DNA of 64,000 nucleotides from Sweltsa coloradensis (GCA_024449915.1 JAMZAV010001813.1:62001-126000), one strand, 5' to 3'; positions 11,601-23,589 are shown, counted from the first letter of the stretch. The notes: a model not told the origin generated them from the sequence alone. Program-made: numbers and translations.

Positions 11601-13790
11601 GGGTCTTTATTGTAAGGCGGGATTAAGGCTAGTGAAGCCTTATCTTCCATCCAACCTAATACAACTAATAATAATAATACAAATGATAATGAAGGCTTAT
11701 GAAAATTATAGATAATTTGAACACAAAGTAATTGGCCAAATGAAAATTACACATAATTAACTAAAAACATAAACATTTGAAATTATGATAAACAATTTAC
11801 ACAATTTAGCTATCATTTCATTCTCCGCATTCATCCATCGCTTTCATACAGTTTCATTACAGTAACAAAGAAGGCGTCCTCGTAAAGTAAATAGAGTAAC
11901 ACAGGTAACCGAGCATATTAATACGTAATTTATTTTCATTATTTGGGTTGTTTGGGTGTTTTGATATCACTTATTGTTTGTACAGTTAAGAATTTGAATA
12001 ATAGGAAGTAGTGGCACTTTTAAAAGCATAGAAGTTATTTATATATTTGTCTCTGATTTCAGACGGAAGAGCATTCCAAGTTGAATAGCGTGGATTTTGA
12101 ATGAGTGGTCAAGGAGATTAGTTCTGTGTATGGGAAATGAGAGTTGTGTACCGGACCTAGACCTGGTATTAAACATGTGGTTTGAGTGAAGGAATTGAAA
12201 GTTAGAGGCGAGATAAGACGGTGACGATGTTGAAAGTAGTTTGTGAACTAGGCATACGGAGTGAAGGTTTCTACGATCCTTTAATCTAGCCCAACCAAGC
12301 GTCTTAAAACCCGGGGTTATATGGTCAGATTTTCTTATTCCTAATATAAATCGTACACAGGAATTTTGTGCCCTTTGGAGACGAATAGCCAGGTCCTCGG
12401 TCAAGTCATTGTAAACAACGTCGCAGAAATCGAAATGGGGAATAATAAGAGATTGTACTAGCATTGTTTTTAGTTTAGTCGGAAAGAAGTTTTTTAGTCT
12501 GTTTAATGAGTGAAGTGCAGCATACGTTTTTTTACAAACGTGTTTGACATGTTCCGTCCAAGTCAGGTCATTAGTCATAATAAGTCCTAGGTTTCTGACT
12601 TGTTGTTGAAAGGGTATTGTTGTACCGTTTAAAGAAACGTTGTCGATTGTCGAGTGGTCTAATTTTGCTAAAAGTTTGTGGTAGCCTAAAATAATGATTT
12701 GTGACTTATTGGGGTTTATTTGCAAAACGTTTTTAGTTGCCCACAAAGCAAGAGATTGCAGGTCTTTGTTTATCATTTCAATTGCTTGATTAATTAGTGA
12801 GGGAGAGACATGTATATAAATTTGCAGATCGTCTGCGTATAGGTGGTGATAGCAATAAATGAGTGAATTTGAAATGTCGTCAATGTACAATGAGAATAAC
12901 AAAGGTCCTAAAACACTTCCTTGCGGCACACCTGCCGTCACTGGTAGCCAATTCGATTGATTGTCACCTGAGATAATGCACTGTTGCCTGCCGCGGAGAT
13001 ACGAATTCATCCATTGTAGTGTGGAAGGAGAAAAAATTTAAAGATTGAAGTTTGCTTATAAGAATGTCTATGTCAACGGAGTCAAAAGCTTTGCTAAAGT
13101 CAAGAAGTGTCAGTATGGTAAGTTGTCTACTGTCCATGTGAGTTCTTACGTCATCAGTTACTTTAATGAGTGCTGTGGATGTACTGTGATTACATCGGAA
13201 ACCAGATTGGTGCTCGTCTAGAATTTGATTTAATTTCAGAAAATCTGATATTTGACAGTGGACAATATATTCCAGGGCTTTAGACAGGGCGGGGTAGAAT
13301 GCTAATTGGGCGGTAATCATTGGGTGTAGAAGGATTTGTCTTTTTAGGCAGAGGGCGGACAAAGGCTTGTTTCCACATATAAGGGTAGGCGTTATATGTA
13401 AGAGAAAAATTAAATATGTGTAATATTGGCTCGATTAGGATGGGGGAGAGATTAATCATGAATTGAATAAGTTTAATCGGTATTTGATCTATTCCTTGAG
13501 CATTTGATTTTATTCGTTTTATGGCGTGCAAGGCCGTTCTTGGGGTAACATGTTTAAAGTGAAATGGGTCGTAGGTTGGCTTAGCTTGGTTGTCTTCGAT
13601 GTCTTTTATATGTGAATGTTTTATTGAAGGATCAAAATTAAAGGGTAGTGTAGTGAAATGGGTATTAATTGTATCTAATGGTATTTCAAGTGGAGCTTCT
13701 TCATCTTTTTGTTTACCAATGCCCATTTGTGACAGACTTTGCCACATTTTTTTAATAGGTGTTTTAGGGTCCAATAACTTATAAGTGTGT
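11600..13790 (-). mobile_element. 5'-truncated non-LTR retrotransposon (LINE, Jockey/CR1-like)
   Basis: A reverse transcriptase region and 3' UTR lie on the minus strand. The 3' end carries AATAAA and a (TATC)n tail at 11600. The copy stops at about 13790, upstream of the RT fingers, and no endonuclease domain or first ORF is visible beyond it, so it is truncated at the 5' end. A GA run follows. The clade is judged only from RT motif style (GVPQGSVLGP, YADD) and the microsatellite tail. Confidence 0.85.
12039..13784 (-). pseudogene. LINE reverse transcriptase, broken by two frameshifts
   Basis: Three overlapping minus-strand frames carry consecutive parts of one RT. The frame at 13280-13784 has the region before the fingers, ending NDYRPISILP. 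The frame at 12964-13362 has motif A, LLDFSKAFDSVD. The frame at 12039-13010 has GVPQGSVLGPLL and the catalytic YADD, then the thumb and C-terminal region (TWTEHVKHVCKK, LIIPHFDFCDVVY). The shifts fall near 13290 and 13030. No stop interrupts the last 323 codons, so the copy is rather young. In the family this enzyme copies element RNA at a nicked target; this copy cannot make it in one piece. Confidence 0.9.
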
Positions 13791-13831
13791 CTCTTTTTTT
13801 CTGTTCTAATTGTCTGGTTTGTCTTGTTTCT

Positions 13832-13832
<1 letters not shown>

Positions 13833-13880
<48 letters not shown>

Positions 13881-13972
13881 ATTGATTGATTGATTGATTG
13901 ATTAAGGTCTTTATTTAAAGGCGGGATTAAGGCTAGTGAAACCTTATTAAAGAGAGAGAGAGAGAGAGAGAG
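13833..13972 (-). repeat. LINE 3'-end fragment with (CAAT)n tail between (AG)n runs
   Basis: An AG run (13833-13877) is followed by ATTG repeats to about 13902. About 45 bp (TAAGGTCTTTATTTAAAGGC... to 13950) then match the 3' end of the neighbouring LINE at 11600-11645, and a second AG run follows (13951-13972). It is a very short 3' piece of the same LINE family with a different tetranucleotide tail. Confidence 0.8.
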
Positions 13973-16900
13973 AAACGTTCATTTTGAAAACTATGCTGTG
14001 CAAAAACTATCAACATGGACGCAGAATAAAAACACAATTTAAGGTTTAAAAATAATGAATAGATGAATGTGGGTTATACAAATATATTAGATGAATAAAT
14101 CTATTGAAAATGAGCATATGCAGTAGTGCAGTTGTTGAGCAACATTTGTTTCTATTACAAAACAAAACATTTATATGAAACATGTATAAAATAAATGCTG
14201 TTAGAAATTTTGTTATATCGATTTTAAACAATAATATAATGACGTATTTGCAGATACATAAGAGCTAAGAGCCATGATATTATTGGAGGGTCACTGGGAA
14301 TATTTCAAGTTTGGATTTAATGAGATGGCATTATAACCGAAAGTCGAAAGGGTACATTTGTAAAACTAGAGCCAAGCTTAGGTATATAAAATCGTTACTA
14401 CGTGCGTCACAGAGATCTTTCTTACGCGCGCAAAGGTCGCCTCAGTAAGAATATGAAGGGAAGGGATGAGTAGAGTTGTGAATTTAAATTACAAAATATA
14501 TGCAGTACGAAGTAGTTCTTATAGCTACAAGAACTCAAATAAAAATAAATTAAATTTACAAAATGGGTACAGGTTGATGAGGGGATAAAATAAGAATTCG
14601 CTATAAAATTCCGAGTAAAAGTTTCTTTTAGAACCGAAAATTCTTCACTGAATTATTCAGTAATTCTATAGAACTTTGGATAGTGAAGTTCACATGTGGA
14701 ATTGAACTTGTTTACATTGTTATAACAACAGATATGCTGTGCTAACATGGATACGTAGATCGTTGTTCAGCACAGTCTGACAATGAATAGATTCTTATTA
14801 CGTTACATCTAAAAGAGAAGAGAATATTCTCCCATTCAAAACACAGAATCACGTTGATGGCTTTTCATTGTCAACATACCGCTGTAAATGCCTGTGACAA
14901 GTCGAGTAATTACGTGTAGACGCTTGTAATGCGACCAAGCATTTATAACACTCTAACGGTAGTGATAACCAAAATAAATTATATCCATCTAAACTATATA
15001 CCTATCTAAACTATATCATAGGGAGCAATTAGGCATAACATTAACGAATAAGCACACTAATGACTTATGAGATTGATGGTGTGAGGTACTCGCAAACGCT
15101 ATACCTAATAGATTAAATAAAAAACATGTTATTAGATATTAGTGTATTCACACATTTCAAATTGTTGAAATGTATATAGTAAAATATTTACAACTGACAC
15201 GGTCTATAGGCCAGGTGTGGAAATTTAGTTTGTGATTTCATAAATATCTACCATCTTTAAGTTAGTCGAAATTCTGAACATTTCACGCGTAGGTTATGTG
15301 TTTGAACTTTGAACTAAGTGGTTGGAGTACATATGTTTCGTATAAAACATTCATTGGTACGCACAGCCTGCTTTTCTTTAAGATGGTGGTTTGTGATTAA
15401 CTATACCCTATATATGCAGGGTAAGAAGATTTTTAGTATAGTAAACAGAAGGAATGTCCTTTAAGAATGCATCCTTTAATCCCAGCATTTGCATTTCGAG
15501 GAAAACCCTTGTGGACTCTTCTGCTGCGCTTCAATGGCGGGTGTCGAACCGACAGCCTCGAGGGGAAACGCATGCGCTACTTCTAACAGTGTAATTCCTT
15601 CCTTTTTAACATCCGAAAATATACACACAGACTTTAATTTAACTATAACTTTAACAACATTTAACTACAAACTAAATGTTGAGCATATGCTCGACCAGAT
15701 ATTCGATATTAATAATATTACTGTTAGTACTTTAGTAGATCTAGAAAGTAATATAGACTGATATAATGCCTGAAGAAAAGGTTCCTTGCCTTGCGAGTGC
15801 AAATGCACTCATTACGAACCTATACAATCATGTTATATCAAATTGTACGTTAGTATGAATTAATGTAAGATTCAAAAAACAAAATCGTCCTTCATACTTT
15901 GTGCAAATAGTGTTCATTAGCATTTTTATTTTGATAAAATTCACTTCGTTTAATATAATATGTACTTTATAATATTTAACCCAAACCTGTCATTATAGAG
16001 CTAAATGCTCTGTTGTCTATTTGATGAATTAATAAAAATACAACTCTCAATAGCACTTCACATTTAACCAGCCTAGACGCATTACAAAGCCTTCATGACG
16101 ACAACGTGCACAAACAATGACTTTTACCAGCTACAACGTATATTACTTTGCGTGCGGTAAAGCTTAAGGAGCTCACGATGCTTTTAAGATGGAAGCACAT
16201 TACCTGGCTAACGGTTCCTTGGAGTTACAGTGACGTTAATTACCTAGGTTGGAGTACGCGCAGTGTTTGTACTTTCTCGCACCAGTCGCACATGCACAAG
16301 AATCTCAGGATAAGGGTTAGAATAGTTGCCTCACGTTGGGAACTTGAATACGATAACAAAACAGTAGTGCTCCGGAGATAGAGAATAGGCTTTCATTATC
16401 AGCAGGATGTGGTCTTCAGCTGCATTAGGCTACTGCATTAAATGTATACCGACCGCATGGTTGCAATATTATAATAAGCCATGCAATTCATGTATTAGTG
16501 GGTAAGGATTGAGTCCCTCACAAGGCACGGTTTTTATTTTTGCCTATGCATTTATTATATTATTACAAATAATGAATAAGGTTTTTAAGCAAAAACCCTC
16601 TTTAAGGAAATTATTATTGAAAGATTATTAAATCAATTTTATTATTATTATTATTATTAATGTTATCAATCTTTTATGACAATTGCTACATTCAATAATA
16701 CATCATATTTCAAACTATCGATATCCTCTACCCTTAACTTAAGATTGTATGTTGTTTTAGATTTATATATAAACTATAACACTAGCACTGAAGTACCAAC
16801 AATAGTGAGCGAAGTTACTTTCTCAACATATTGTCGAAGAAGAATACACAAATACAATTCCTCATTCATCTTTAGGTGTAGGTATCTAATTGACCCATCA

Positions 16901-17392
16901 TATTGATGACGTCCTCTTACTCAGATGTAGGTACATTAGCCAAGAACAATTAGTATCATCTTTGTTGAAGAGCAGTGTAAGCAAGGAAAACTCATGTCAA
17001 TCGGATGTCATGTTTGACACACGCACATGCATATGGACGTGCACACGGGCGGCCAAAAAGAAAGTCTCCATTTCGAAATCATACAAACAAATTATGTAAC
17101 TGCTATCTGTTATGTTTATCCACAAGCATCCATTCATTTATCATACACTAAAGAATTAACATATTGAATAGAATTTGATAGTGATGTACGTGACACCAAT
17201 ATCGAGGTGATTGAGTATGCGGTATGGTGTGTTGAAAATTAATGGCACTAAATTAATAGACAAGTCAATAGATACATTCATCTGTTGTATCTAGTAAATC
17301 ATCAACATAAACACCAAGATTATCAGAGCATAAGCATATTTCAATATACACACATTATATAAGTATAGAATTATCAAGTTATAAATAAAATA
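13973..17392. other. AT-rich DNA with little recognisable content
   Basis: No gene was found. At about 15528-15590 a reverse-oriented B-box-like GTGTCGAACCGACAG suggests a decayed tRNA-related SINE. One copy of the GTCC-run family lies at 16935-17060. A short ATT repeat sits near 16635. Confidence 0.5.
16935..17060 (-). repeat. Dispersed GTCC-run repeat family, degraded copy
   Basis: The order of words (ATCATCTTTGTTGAAGAGC, then CATGTCAATCGGATGTC, then GACACACGCAC and a GGGCGGCC end) follows the minus-strand order of the copy at 40565-40715, with many changes. Confidence 0.5.
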
Positions 17393-17795
17393 AATAAATA
17401 AATTTTATTTAGAGTCTACCCACTCAGTTATATATAACTGATTTTCAGTGGGGGACTTTAAATCAAAGCGACCAAGCCAACCCTGTAGGCCCCGACGCAA
17501 TCGGCGAGTGAGCGATAACCAACCAAAGATCGTTATTTGTAATAGGAAATATAGCAATCAGTGGTATGGACAGTGCGAACACCCGCGAGTCAACGCCAGA
17601 ATCAACAAGGCCGATTCAGAACAACTCTGAAATTTATTATGTGCTTCGTTGCTAGGACGGCTCCAAAGTCACCGTTTACAAACTCCTAAGACAAGAACTG
17701 ATGGACTTAAGTCCAAATCAGAAGTTAAAAAACTTCTGACTTTGACGGGAATCGAACCCTGGACCTTCTGCATTGGAAGCAGATACGCTAAAAAC
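17393..17795 (-). mobile_element. tRNA-Gly-derived SINE, nearly full copy
   Basis: On the minus strand the head runs GCGTATCTGCTTCCAATG, B box GGTTCGATTCCC and the palindrome CAGAAGTTTTTTAACTTCTG. A body of about 300 bp follows, ending GAGTGGGTAGACTC and an AAATAAAATTTATT tail. The 5' head is cut within the A box and abuts another repeat at 17796. It is about 400 bp, the same length class as the copy at 54463-54885. Confidence 0.85.
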
Positions 17796-18020
17796 AACAA
17801 AAAACTTTCGATTAACTTTAATGTAACTTTTTAACTTTTTGAACGATTTTGCCACAAAACTATACAGCAACCCGCCTAGGTGGTATGTACATGTGTGCAA
17901 AATTTCAGGTCGATCAGAGAAACGGTGCGACCTGTATCGAAGCAGTAACAGAAAAAAAAAAACAAAAAAAAAACAGACATTCGAGCCATAAGAGTCAAGT
18001 GGAGACACATAGTCAGGTTG
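17796..18020 (-). repeat. Dispersed repeat related to 56080-56240
   Basis: The minus strand matches 56080-56240: a GTTCGAA/GATCGACCTG-type word, GAAATTTTG, then TTTTGTGGCAAAATCG, TTCAAAAAGTTAAAAAG and TTAATCGAAAG. The same order and an adjoining A/T-rich run are present. It is probably a piece of a HINE-type element. The plus-strand frames here are coincidental. Confidence 0.65.
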
Positions 18021-18521
18021 AGATTAGATATAAAAGTTTTTCATGCTAGACATTATATAAAGGGCAAATTAAAACTCTTTGCTACTAAAAAAGTTGCGAT
18101 AATCTTGATAAAAATAGCAACATATCCCTGCATTTGAGGAGTATATGAAGTTTTATCCGCCTTTATTGTTTGTTTTTTAATGTCCATAAACATTGATGTA
18201 TCTTTTGTACAACCAATGTACTATATTTGTAATATGGAAACAACCACTAAATAAATAAATAAATCAATTTTACATTTAGTAGAAAGTCCCATCTATTTCT
18301 ACACCCATGTAGGCCTAAGCATATTATTGAAATGAAGTTTTTCATGGCTGGCTGCACGTATACAGTTTTAGATTGGCAACAATGGATCAAATCAAAACAA
18401 ACAAATTCACATTTTGATATTATTTTATTTGACATTTCGTCATATGTCATGGTATCAGTCGGTATCAGTGGTCAATCGGCAGTGCAAACATCTTTTGGCC
18501 TACCTGCAGCCTACCTACCTA
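18021..18521. other. Possible LINE 3' end, otherwise unrecognised
   Basis: The stretch near 18180-18266 ends in CTAAATAAATAAATAAAT after a T-rich region, the usual look of a LINE 3' UTR on the + strand, but no coding part precedes it. Nothing else was recognised. Confidence 0.35.
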
Positions 18522-18922
18522 CAGACAGAAGATCTCATCCTTCGAGGCAATTCAAAACCTTGCCACAAAAATGATTCTGGCTAAATCTAATCACTATGGC
18601 CTCGATTCTGCAAGTAGAAGATCAGCTTGCAATCTACCATCTATTGAAGATCACCTAGAAGAATTGGATGTACTGTTTCTGAGAAAGTGCTTAGTGGGCG
18701 ATGTTGATCTCGACACTAAGCATATTCTCCAAAGTAGAAACAGGTCAAGACTTCGAGGTGAGATGGTTGGCAATTGATGCTCCTTTTGCAAGAACTGAAG
18801 CTTACAGGCTGTCATATTATCCTCGTGCGACAAGACTGTGGAGGGAACTTCCTCTGGATCTGAAGGCTCTCAACATCAAGGCACTGGATTTCAAGAAACT
18901 TCTTAGGGAATCAATAAAATAA
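18522..18922 (+). pseudogene. LINE reverse transcriptase C-terminal remnant
   Basis: Two + strand frames carry the conserved tail of a LINE ORF2. The first (about 18522-18777) has SFEAIQNLATKMIL and LEELDVLFLRKCL. The second (about 18730-18922) has a segment with YPRATRLWRELPLDL and a terminal FKKLLRESIK before a stop. One frameshift separates them, near 18760. The stop is followed by AAGTAAATAAAG and an AT-rich 3' region. The catalytic part is absent. It is a different family from the LINE at 11600. Confidence 0.75.
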
Positions 18923-19523
18923 AGTAAATAAAGTTCACACTTTCAATTAATTGTCACTTTCAAATAATATTATCATTTTCTTAAAGATATCTGTACAAAT
19001 TTTAACATTATTCTTTTCAATTCAAATGCTGTATGTTTTTATAATGGTAAACTTAAATATATTTTGATGTACGTAATGTTATAAGTAAGGCTTATAATGT
19101 TAGTTTGTTTGAATGTTTGTATTGTGGGTCTATCGTGGCCTACTATTGTGTTTATTCGTCGAGTTTTTATATAGTTTTTGGTTATCTATTTTTGTTTAAA
19201 CTTGCTAACATAAATGTTAATTACATACTTAAATATAAATTTTATTATATTTACTATATAGGGACATATGCTTATATGACATATGCACACATATGCTCGT
19301 TGTGATATTCCTAATGATTGTGTACATACTTGGATGATCATACGTTGCAAGTGTGTTCTCTTAAAACTAGGGTAACGATTGAGATTTTAGCGAAACCTAA
19401 GTCAATCTACTGGCGACAAGTGAACTGTGCAACAAACATTTCTTACCGCCTGGACCGACTCTATTAAGCGAAGCCACATGGGGAGGACATTATCTGATCT
19501 AGCTCTCCAGTCTCACTTTGAAG
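18923..19523. other. AT-rich DNA, probably LINE 3' region at its start
   Basis: The first bases are likely the 3' UTR of the preceding LINE remnant. Beyond that nothing is recognised. Confidence 0.4.
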
Positions 19524-19775
19524 TCAGTTGAACGCTTCTGTAAAATACGAATCCAATTCCACAAAACCATTACCGACCTGTCTCCTGGCGTCTTCTCTCG
19601 TCGCACCCTCGTTGCGCACAACTGTAGACCTCTCAGAGGGTGACATTTCATTTAGCTTCATATCGGACGCCATTTTATCCATCGTTATACTTATATCCAC
19701 CATCTTGTCAACTATATTAGCCACCATTTTGTCGAGCGTCATCCTACTCGCCATCTTATTTGTCGTTTCGGACAC
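19524..19775 (-). other. 83-codon frame with regularly spaced ATGG words
   Basis: A minus-strand frame of 83 codons has the periodic peptide pattern DKMV...DKMV...DKMA and ends TEAFN. At DNA level the minus strand carries four AAGATGG/AAAATGG words (CCAT at about 19670, 19700, 19723 and 19751) spaced 24-30 bp apart. They resemble the core of YY1-type sites. I do not recognise the peptide. It may be a diverged minisatellite or a regulatory cluster rather than a gene. Confidence 0.35.
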
Positions 19776-20659
19776 AAAACATTCCGTGATCCATACTAGT
19801 GTTATTTAGCACCAATCGTCACAGCTTGACTTGTAGAGCTTAGTTTAGTTTATCGTCAGTGTTTTACTTTATAAAATAGAAACATGGGGTAAACTGACAT
19901 TTCCAGCTTAAAACAAACAAATGGTAATTACTTTTTCTCAAGATGTGTTCTGACGAACATTGCCAATACCTAGGCAATGTAAATAACAATATTAATTTGA
20001 TAATTTCTGACAAATAAAAATGGGTTTGGGAACGATTTTTGTGGAGAGAATGTCTGACTTTGTATAAATATAACCTTTATTTACCTAAATTTTCAGACCT
20101 ATATATTTTTCAACTGTTGGTTAGCAGTCAATATCTAAATCCGCTTCTATATTCCCTGTGGGCACAAACGTGAGACGTCCATTTCACTGCCCGCATAGCT
20201 TGGAGATGTATTACTGCAGTGAGGTAAATGCTGTTCAATACTGCTGAATGAAGCGACAGTCGATGAGTATTACGAGGACTATAAACTTATTTTTAACTCC
20301 CCGCAGGTGTCCACTGTGATAAATAACCTGAGCTGTGTTTATATTTTTTGTTGGGTGCCTCTCTCAAGACAGTTTACAATCAAGGGAATGCGAAAAGAAA
20401 GATAATGGTGCTTTCATACAGTAAAATCGCAAGTGAACTTATTTGTCCTAAAACAAATCACGTCAAAACCACAACTATGTTGCATCTGATAAGACACGTG
20501 TTCTACTTTTACAAGTTACATTGCAAAATAATGTTTGTTAAATTAGGATAATTTTTATAATGTGGTATTAAATTGCTATAGTAATACCGATTAACAATAT
20601 AATTTAAAATATCTCGAGGCCCAAAGACTTGCGTTTTGTACGCATTGTAGGTGATTATT
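19776..20659. other. AT-rich DNA, nothing recognised
   Basis: A small hairpin ACATTGCC...GGCAATGT lies at about 19957-19980. No gene or repeat family was recognised. Confidence 0.45.
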
Positions 20660-21081
20660 GTCAAGTTTCTATAGTTACTTGTTAATTATACACCTGTAAA
20701 AGGCCTAACTTTATTTCTATGAATTCTGGATAACTTTTTAACTTTTTCTTTCAAAAGGCACTACATCACCATTACCTTAATGTCCATGTAAAATATGAAC
20801 GTTGTTGAACCCGTTTGGTCAGAATCGGCCCAAATATCACAAAAATATCGCATTAAAAATCGGGGTGGAAATCGTAAAAGTACGATATGCATGAGAAATA
20901 TTTCTTCGATTGTACCAAAAAACTTGCAGATCTAATGGTCAAAGATTTCGAAGGTCCACTCCAGTGTTCATCACGATCGCATATGCCGATTGCCCGGTAG
21001 AGAGCAAACAATTAAACAGAAAAAAAACGAGATTATTCTCGGGGTTAGTAAAATTGAAGTCTTCGCTTCGCTCATCCAATA
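20660..21081 (-). mobile_element. HINE-like element, 5' portion
   Basis: On the minus strand it begins TTGGATGAGCGAAGCGAAG at 21080, then has a T-rich part and a word GCGATCGTGATGAA, the same order as the 5' part of the HINE at 42967. The distal part (20700-20870) matches the right arm of the palindrome at 21318-21622. The 3' limit is not clear. It sits only four bases from the CCTAG end of a second element (21085). Confidence 0.6.
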
Positions 21082-21084
21082 ATA

Positions 21085-21135
21085 CTAGGAAGCTTCGCAA
21101 ACGCTTTTTTTAGTCGCGTTGATGGATGAGCTTTT
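21085..21135 (-). mobile_element. Helentron/HINE 3' terminus
   Basis: Read on the minus strand: GCTCATCCATCAACGC, a loop, GCGTT (a 5-bp AACGC/GCGTT hairpin), 11 bases, then CTAG and a host T. The same design ends the elements at 43580 and 52717. The body to the right is not recognisable, so the element is truncated or diverged. Confidence 0.7.
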
Positions 21136-21317
21136 TAATTATAAAATGTTAATATTAATTTAAAATAATAAAAACATATTAACACGGCCCATATAAAGCA
21201 ATCATTAGGTCTGTTGGATCTTTGATTGCTTGTAACAAGGCTGTGAGTAAGGTAAACAATCTCCTGTGAAGTTTTCATACAAGGCTGTGAGAAAGATCTA
21301 AAATCTATATTTTCGTG

Positions 21318-21622
21318 CTATTTGGGCGGATTCTGACCAAACGGGTGGGGCTACAACGTTCATATTTCACATGGGCATTAAGGTAGGGTGATGTATTGAC
21401 TTTTGAAAGAAAAAGTTAGTTGAAAAAGTTAGGCAGAATATATAGAAATAAAGGTTTTAATATTTAACACCTCAAAAACTCAAATTAAAACCTTTATTTC
21501 TATAGATTCTGGCTAACTTTTTCAACTTTTTCTTTAAAATGTCAATACATCACCGTTACCTTAATGTGCATGTGAATATGAACGTTGTAGCCCCACCCGT
21601 TTTGGCCAGAATCGGTCCAAAT
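21318..21622. repeat. Inverted repeat, arms about 135 bp
   Basis: The left arm (about 21321-21460) and right arm (about 21485-21622) are reverse complements around a 25-bp centre near 21472. Shared words are AAACGGGTGGGGCTACAACG, TAAGGTAGGGTGATGTATTG and ATAGAAATAAAGGTTTTAA. The right arm also resembles 20700-20870 and 23590-23750, so the arm is a dispersed sequence. The right arm continues to about 21800 with a HINE-like unit. Confidence 0.8.
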
Positions 21623-21983
21623 GTCACGAAAATATCGCACTAAAAATCGAAAAAAATCGTAAAAGTACGATATTCATGAGAAATATTTCTTCGATTGTAC
21701 CCAAAAACGTGGCAAGTCTAAGTTCAGAGAAAACGAGGTCGTGTCAAATTTTCAACAAGATCGAATATGCCGTTTGCCCGGAAGAGAGCAAAAAAAAAGA
21801 CGGGGAAAAAAAAAAAACAATCTTAAAGTAATTTCCAATTACGTCTGAGTAAGTGTTGGTTTTTATACACAGATATCTTGTGCATGAGACTGTTATGCTG
21901 AAGCTGCCGACTCTGCGTTTCTTCCACCTCATCTCACTCACACTCAACTCACAATTGCATCTCCACCTATGGATGTATTTATT

Positions 21984-22356
21984 ACACACATAACAAAACT
22001 TGTAGAAATACAGCCAAACCTTACACACTCAAAAGGAATGAGATCTAAAAAAGGGCCAAGCTCATCTACCCTTCCACATAAACGTACAGTGTCCCATAAC
22101 AGCATCCTCGAAAAGCTTGGCAAAATAGAATTTGCGATTATTAATTTAACGTAATAGTTTATCCAAGTTCTTTTTTTCTAATTAATTTAAACGTAATAAC
22201 ATGCAAATTCTATTTTGCCAAGCTTTTCGAGGATGCTGTTATGGGACACTGTACGTTTATGTGGAAGGGTAGATGAGCTTGGCCCTTTTTTTAGATCTCA
22301 TTCCTTTTTAGTGTGTAAGGTTTGGCTGTATTTCTACAAGTTTTTGTTATGTGTGT
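21984..22356. mobile_element. Foldback hairpin element, copy 2
   Basis: This is the same 373-bp hairpin as at 405-777, inserted in the opposite orientation: the centre here reads as the reverse complement of the centre of copy 1. The ends are ACACACATAAC and GTTATGTGTGT. The left flank differs from copy 1, while the right flank (22357-22764) is the inverted match of 1-404. Confidence 0.85.
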
Positions 22357-22764
22357 GATCTCATTACTTTTTCAAGTTCCATTACAAAATTATTTGCTTA
22401 AATATAATATTTTTATCAAAGTTGATTTAAATTCTATGGTATTAGCAGTAACAATATAGGATGTAAAATATCTAGACCCGGATTCATGTACATCCTGGGT
22501 ATAGGTGGTATAACCATGGTATAACGACGGTATAAGGACTGGACCCCAATTCTTGAGTTCGTGGGAGATGAGTTGAAAACGCAATTTGAAAACGAAGTCG
22601 TTTTCGTTTTCGAAGGAATTGGTATTCTTGAACGGTATCGTGGAAAACGTCATGGGTTGCGAGTTGAAAGCATTGATATTAAACCCCTATAGTAGGCTAG
22701 ATTAGCAGTCTCCTATACCTCCGCACAGGCGCGAGCGTAGCAAATTGAAGACTCAACCGGCCCA
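22357..22764. repeat. Repeat flank, inverted copy of 1-404
   Basis: It is almost identical to the reverse complement of 1-404. Within it, from about 22472, the word GATTCATGTACATCCTGGG and following GGTATA words resemble the end of the TIR element at 4023. Confidence 0.75.
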
Positions 22765-23520
22765 TTTCAAGATGGCGATTTGGTGTTTTAATTTATGCTT
22801 TTTTAATGCAATAAAGTATTTTACTGGATTGTTTGATATGGTTTTAGCTTGTGCAGCATGGTATTAAACAAAAGAAACAATACGAAGTGATTGCATAAGG
22901 GAATTTAGTAATCATTTGGTGTTAAAGGCTAGTATGCTTACCTGTCAACCTAGCGGCAATCTTGAGAACTATTTGGCCACAAATCGCTCCCATTTGATTA
23001 ACATGTAAACTGTCATTTTAAGATGGCTTCTAATTGTACCGGAAGTGGACCACCGACTGCTGGTCTAGCCAATTATATAGGATGTCTATGGTTGAAAGAG
23101 TATCACGAAATCCAAACACTTTAAAAAGATTTGCGTATAGTAAAGAGCTCGAAAAAGTTCTATAATTATTCTAGATGGCAGTGCCTTCATAAACGCGGGC
23201 CAATCGAAAGACAAGTTGTATGAAATGATTTGATTGTTGCAATTATGTAAACAAACAGATGAGCAAGTTCATATCAGAACAATGTTGTGCTGGCATAGGG
23301 TTGGCTAGGCTTGTCAAACATGTAATGTAAGTATGAATTTTACTATGTCCATAGCCAAATGGAACTTTAGACCTACACTTTTGCATTATAAATAATTTTC
23401 CACATCTGGGCCTAGGCCAGGGACGGTTTCTGATTTGTTTTATGAGAGTATAATGACACCTTTTTCTCGTTCCACACAAAGAAGAAAAATTTTAAATGTC
23501 CGCTATTTGTTTACGTATCG
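22472..23520. mobile_element. Longer relative of the TIR element at 4023
   Basis: The left end resembles the terminus of the 754-bp element, and 23290-23510 matches its interior over about 200 bp (GGGCCTAGGCC, GACGGTTTCTGATTTG, TTTATGAGAGTA). The right end near 23520-23545 keeps only a weak trace of the terminal CCCGC/CGCTTAT words. It contains no transposase frame. Confidence 0.5.
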
Positions 23521-23589
23521 CACTTTCCCGCCTAACTCTGCTTATACCGTCAACAAGTGTCAAGTAACTATGGTTACTTGTTGATTGTA

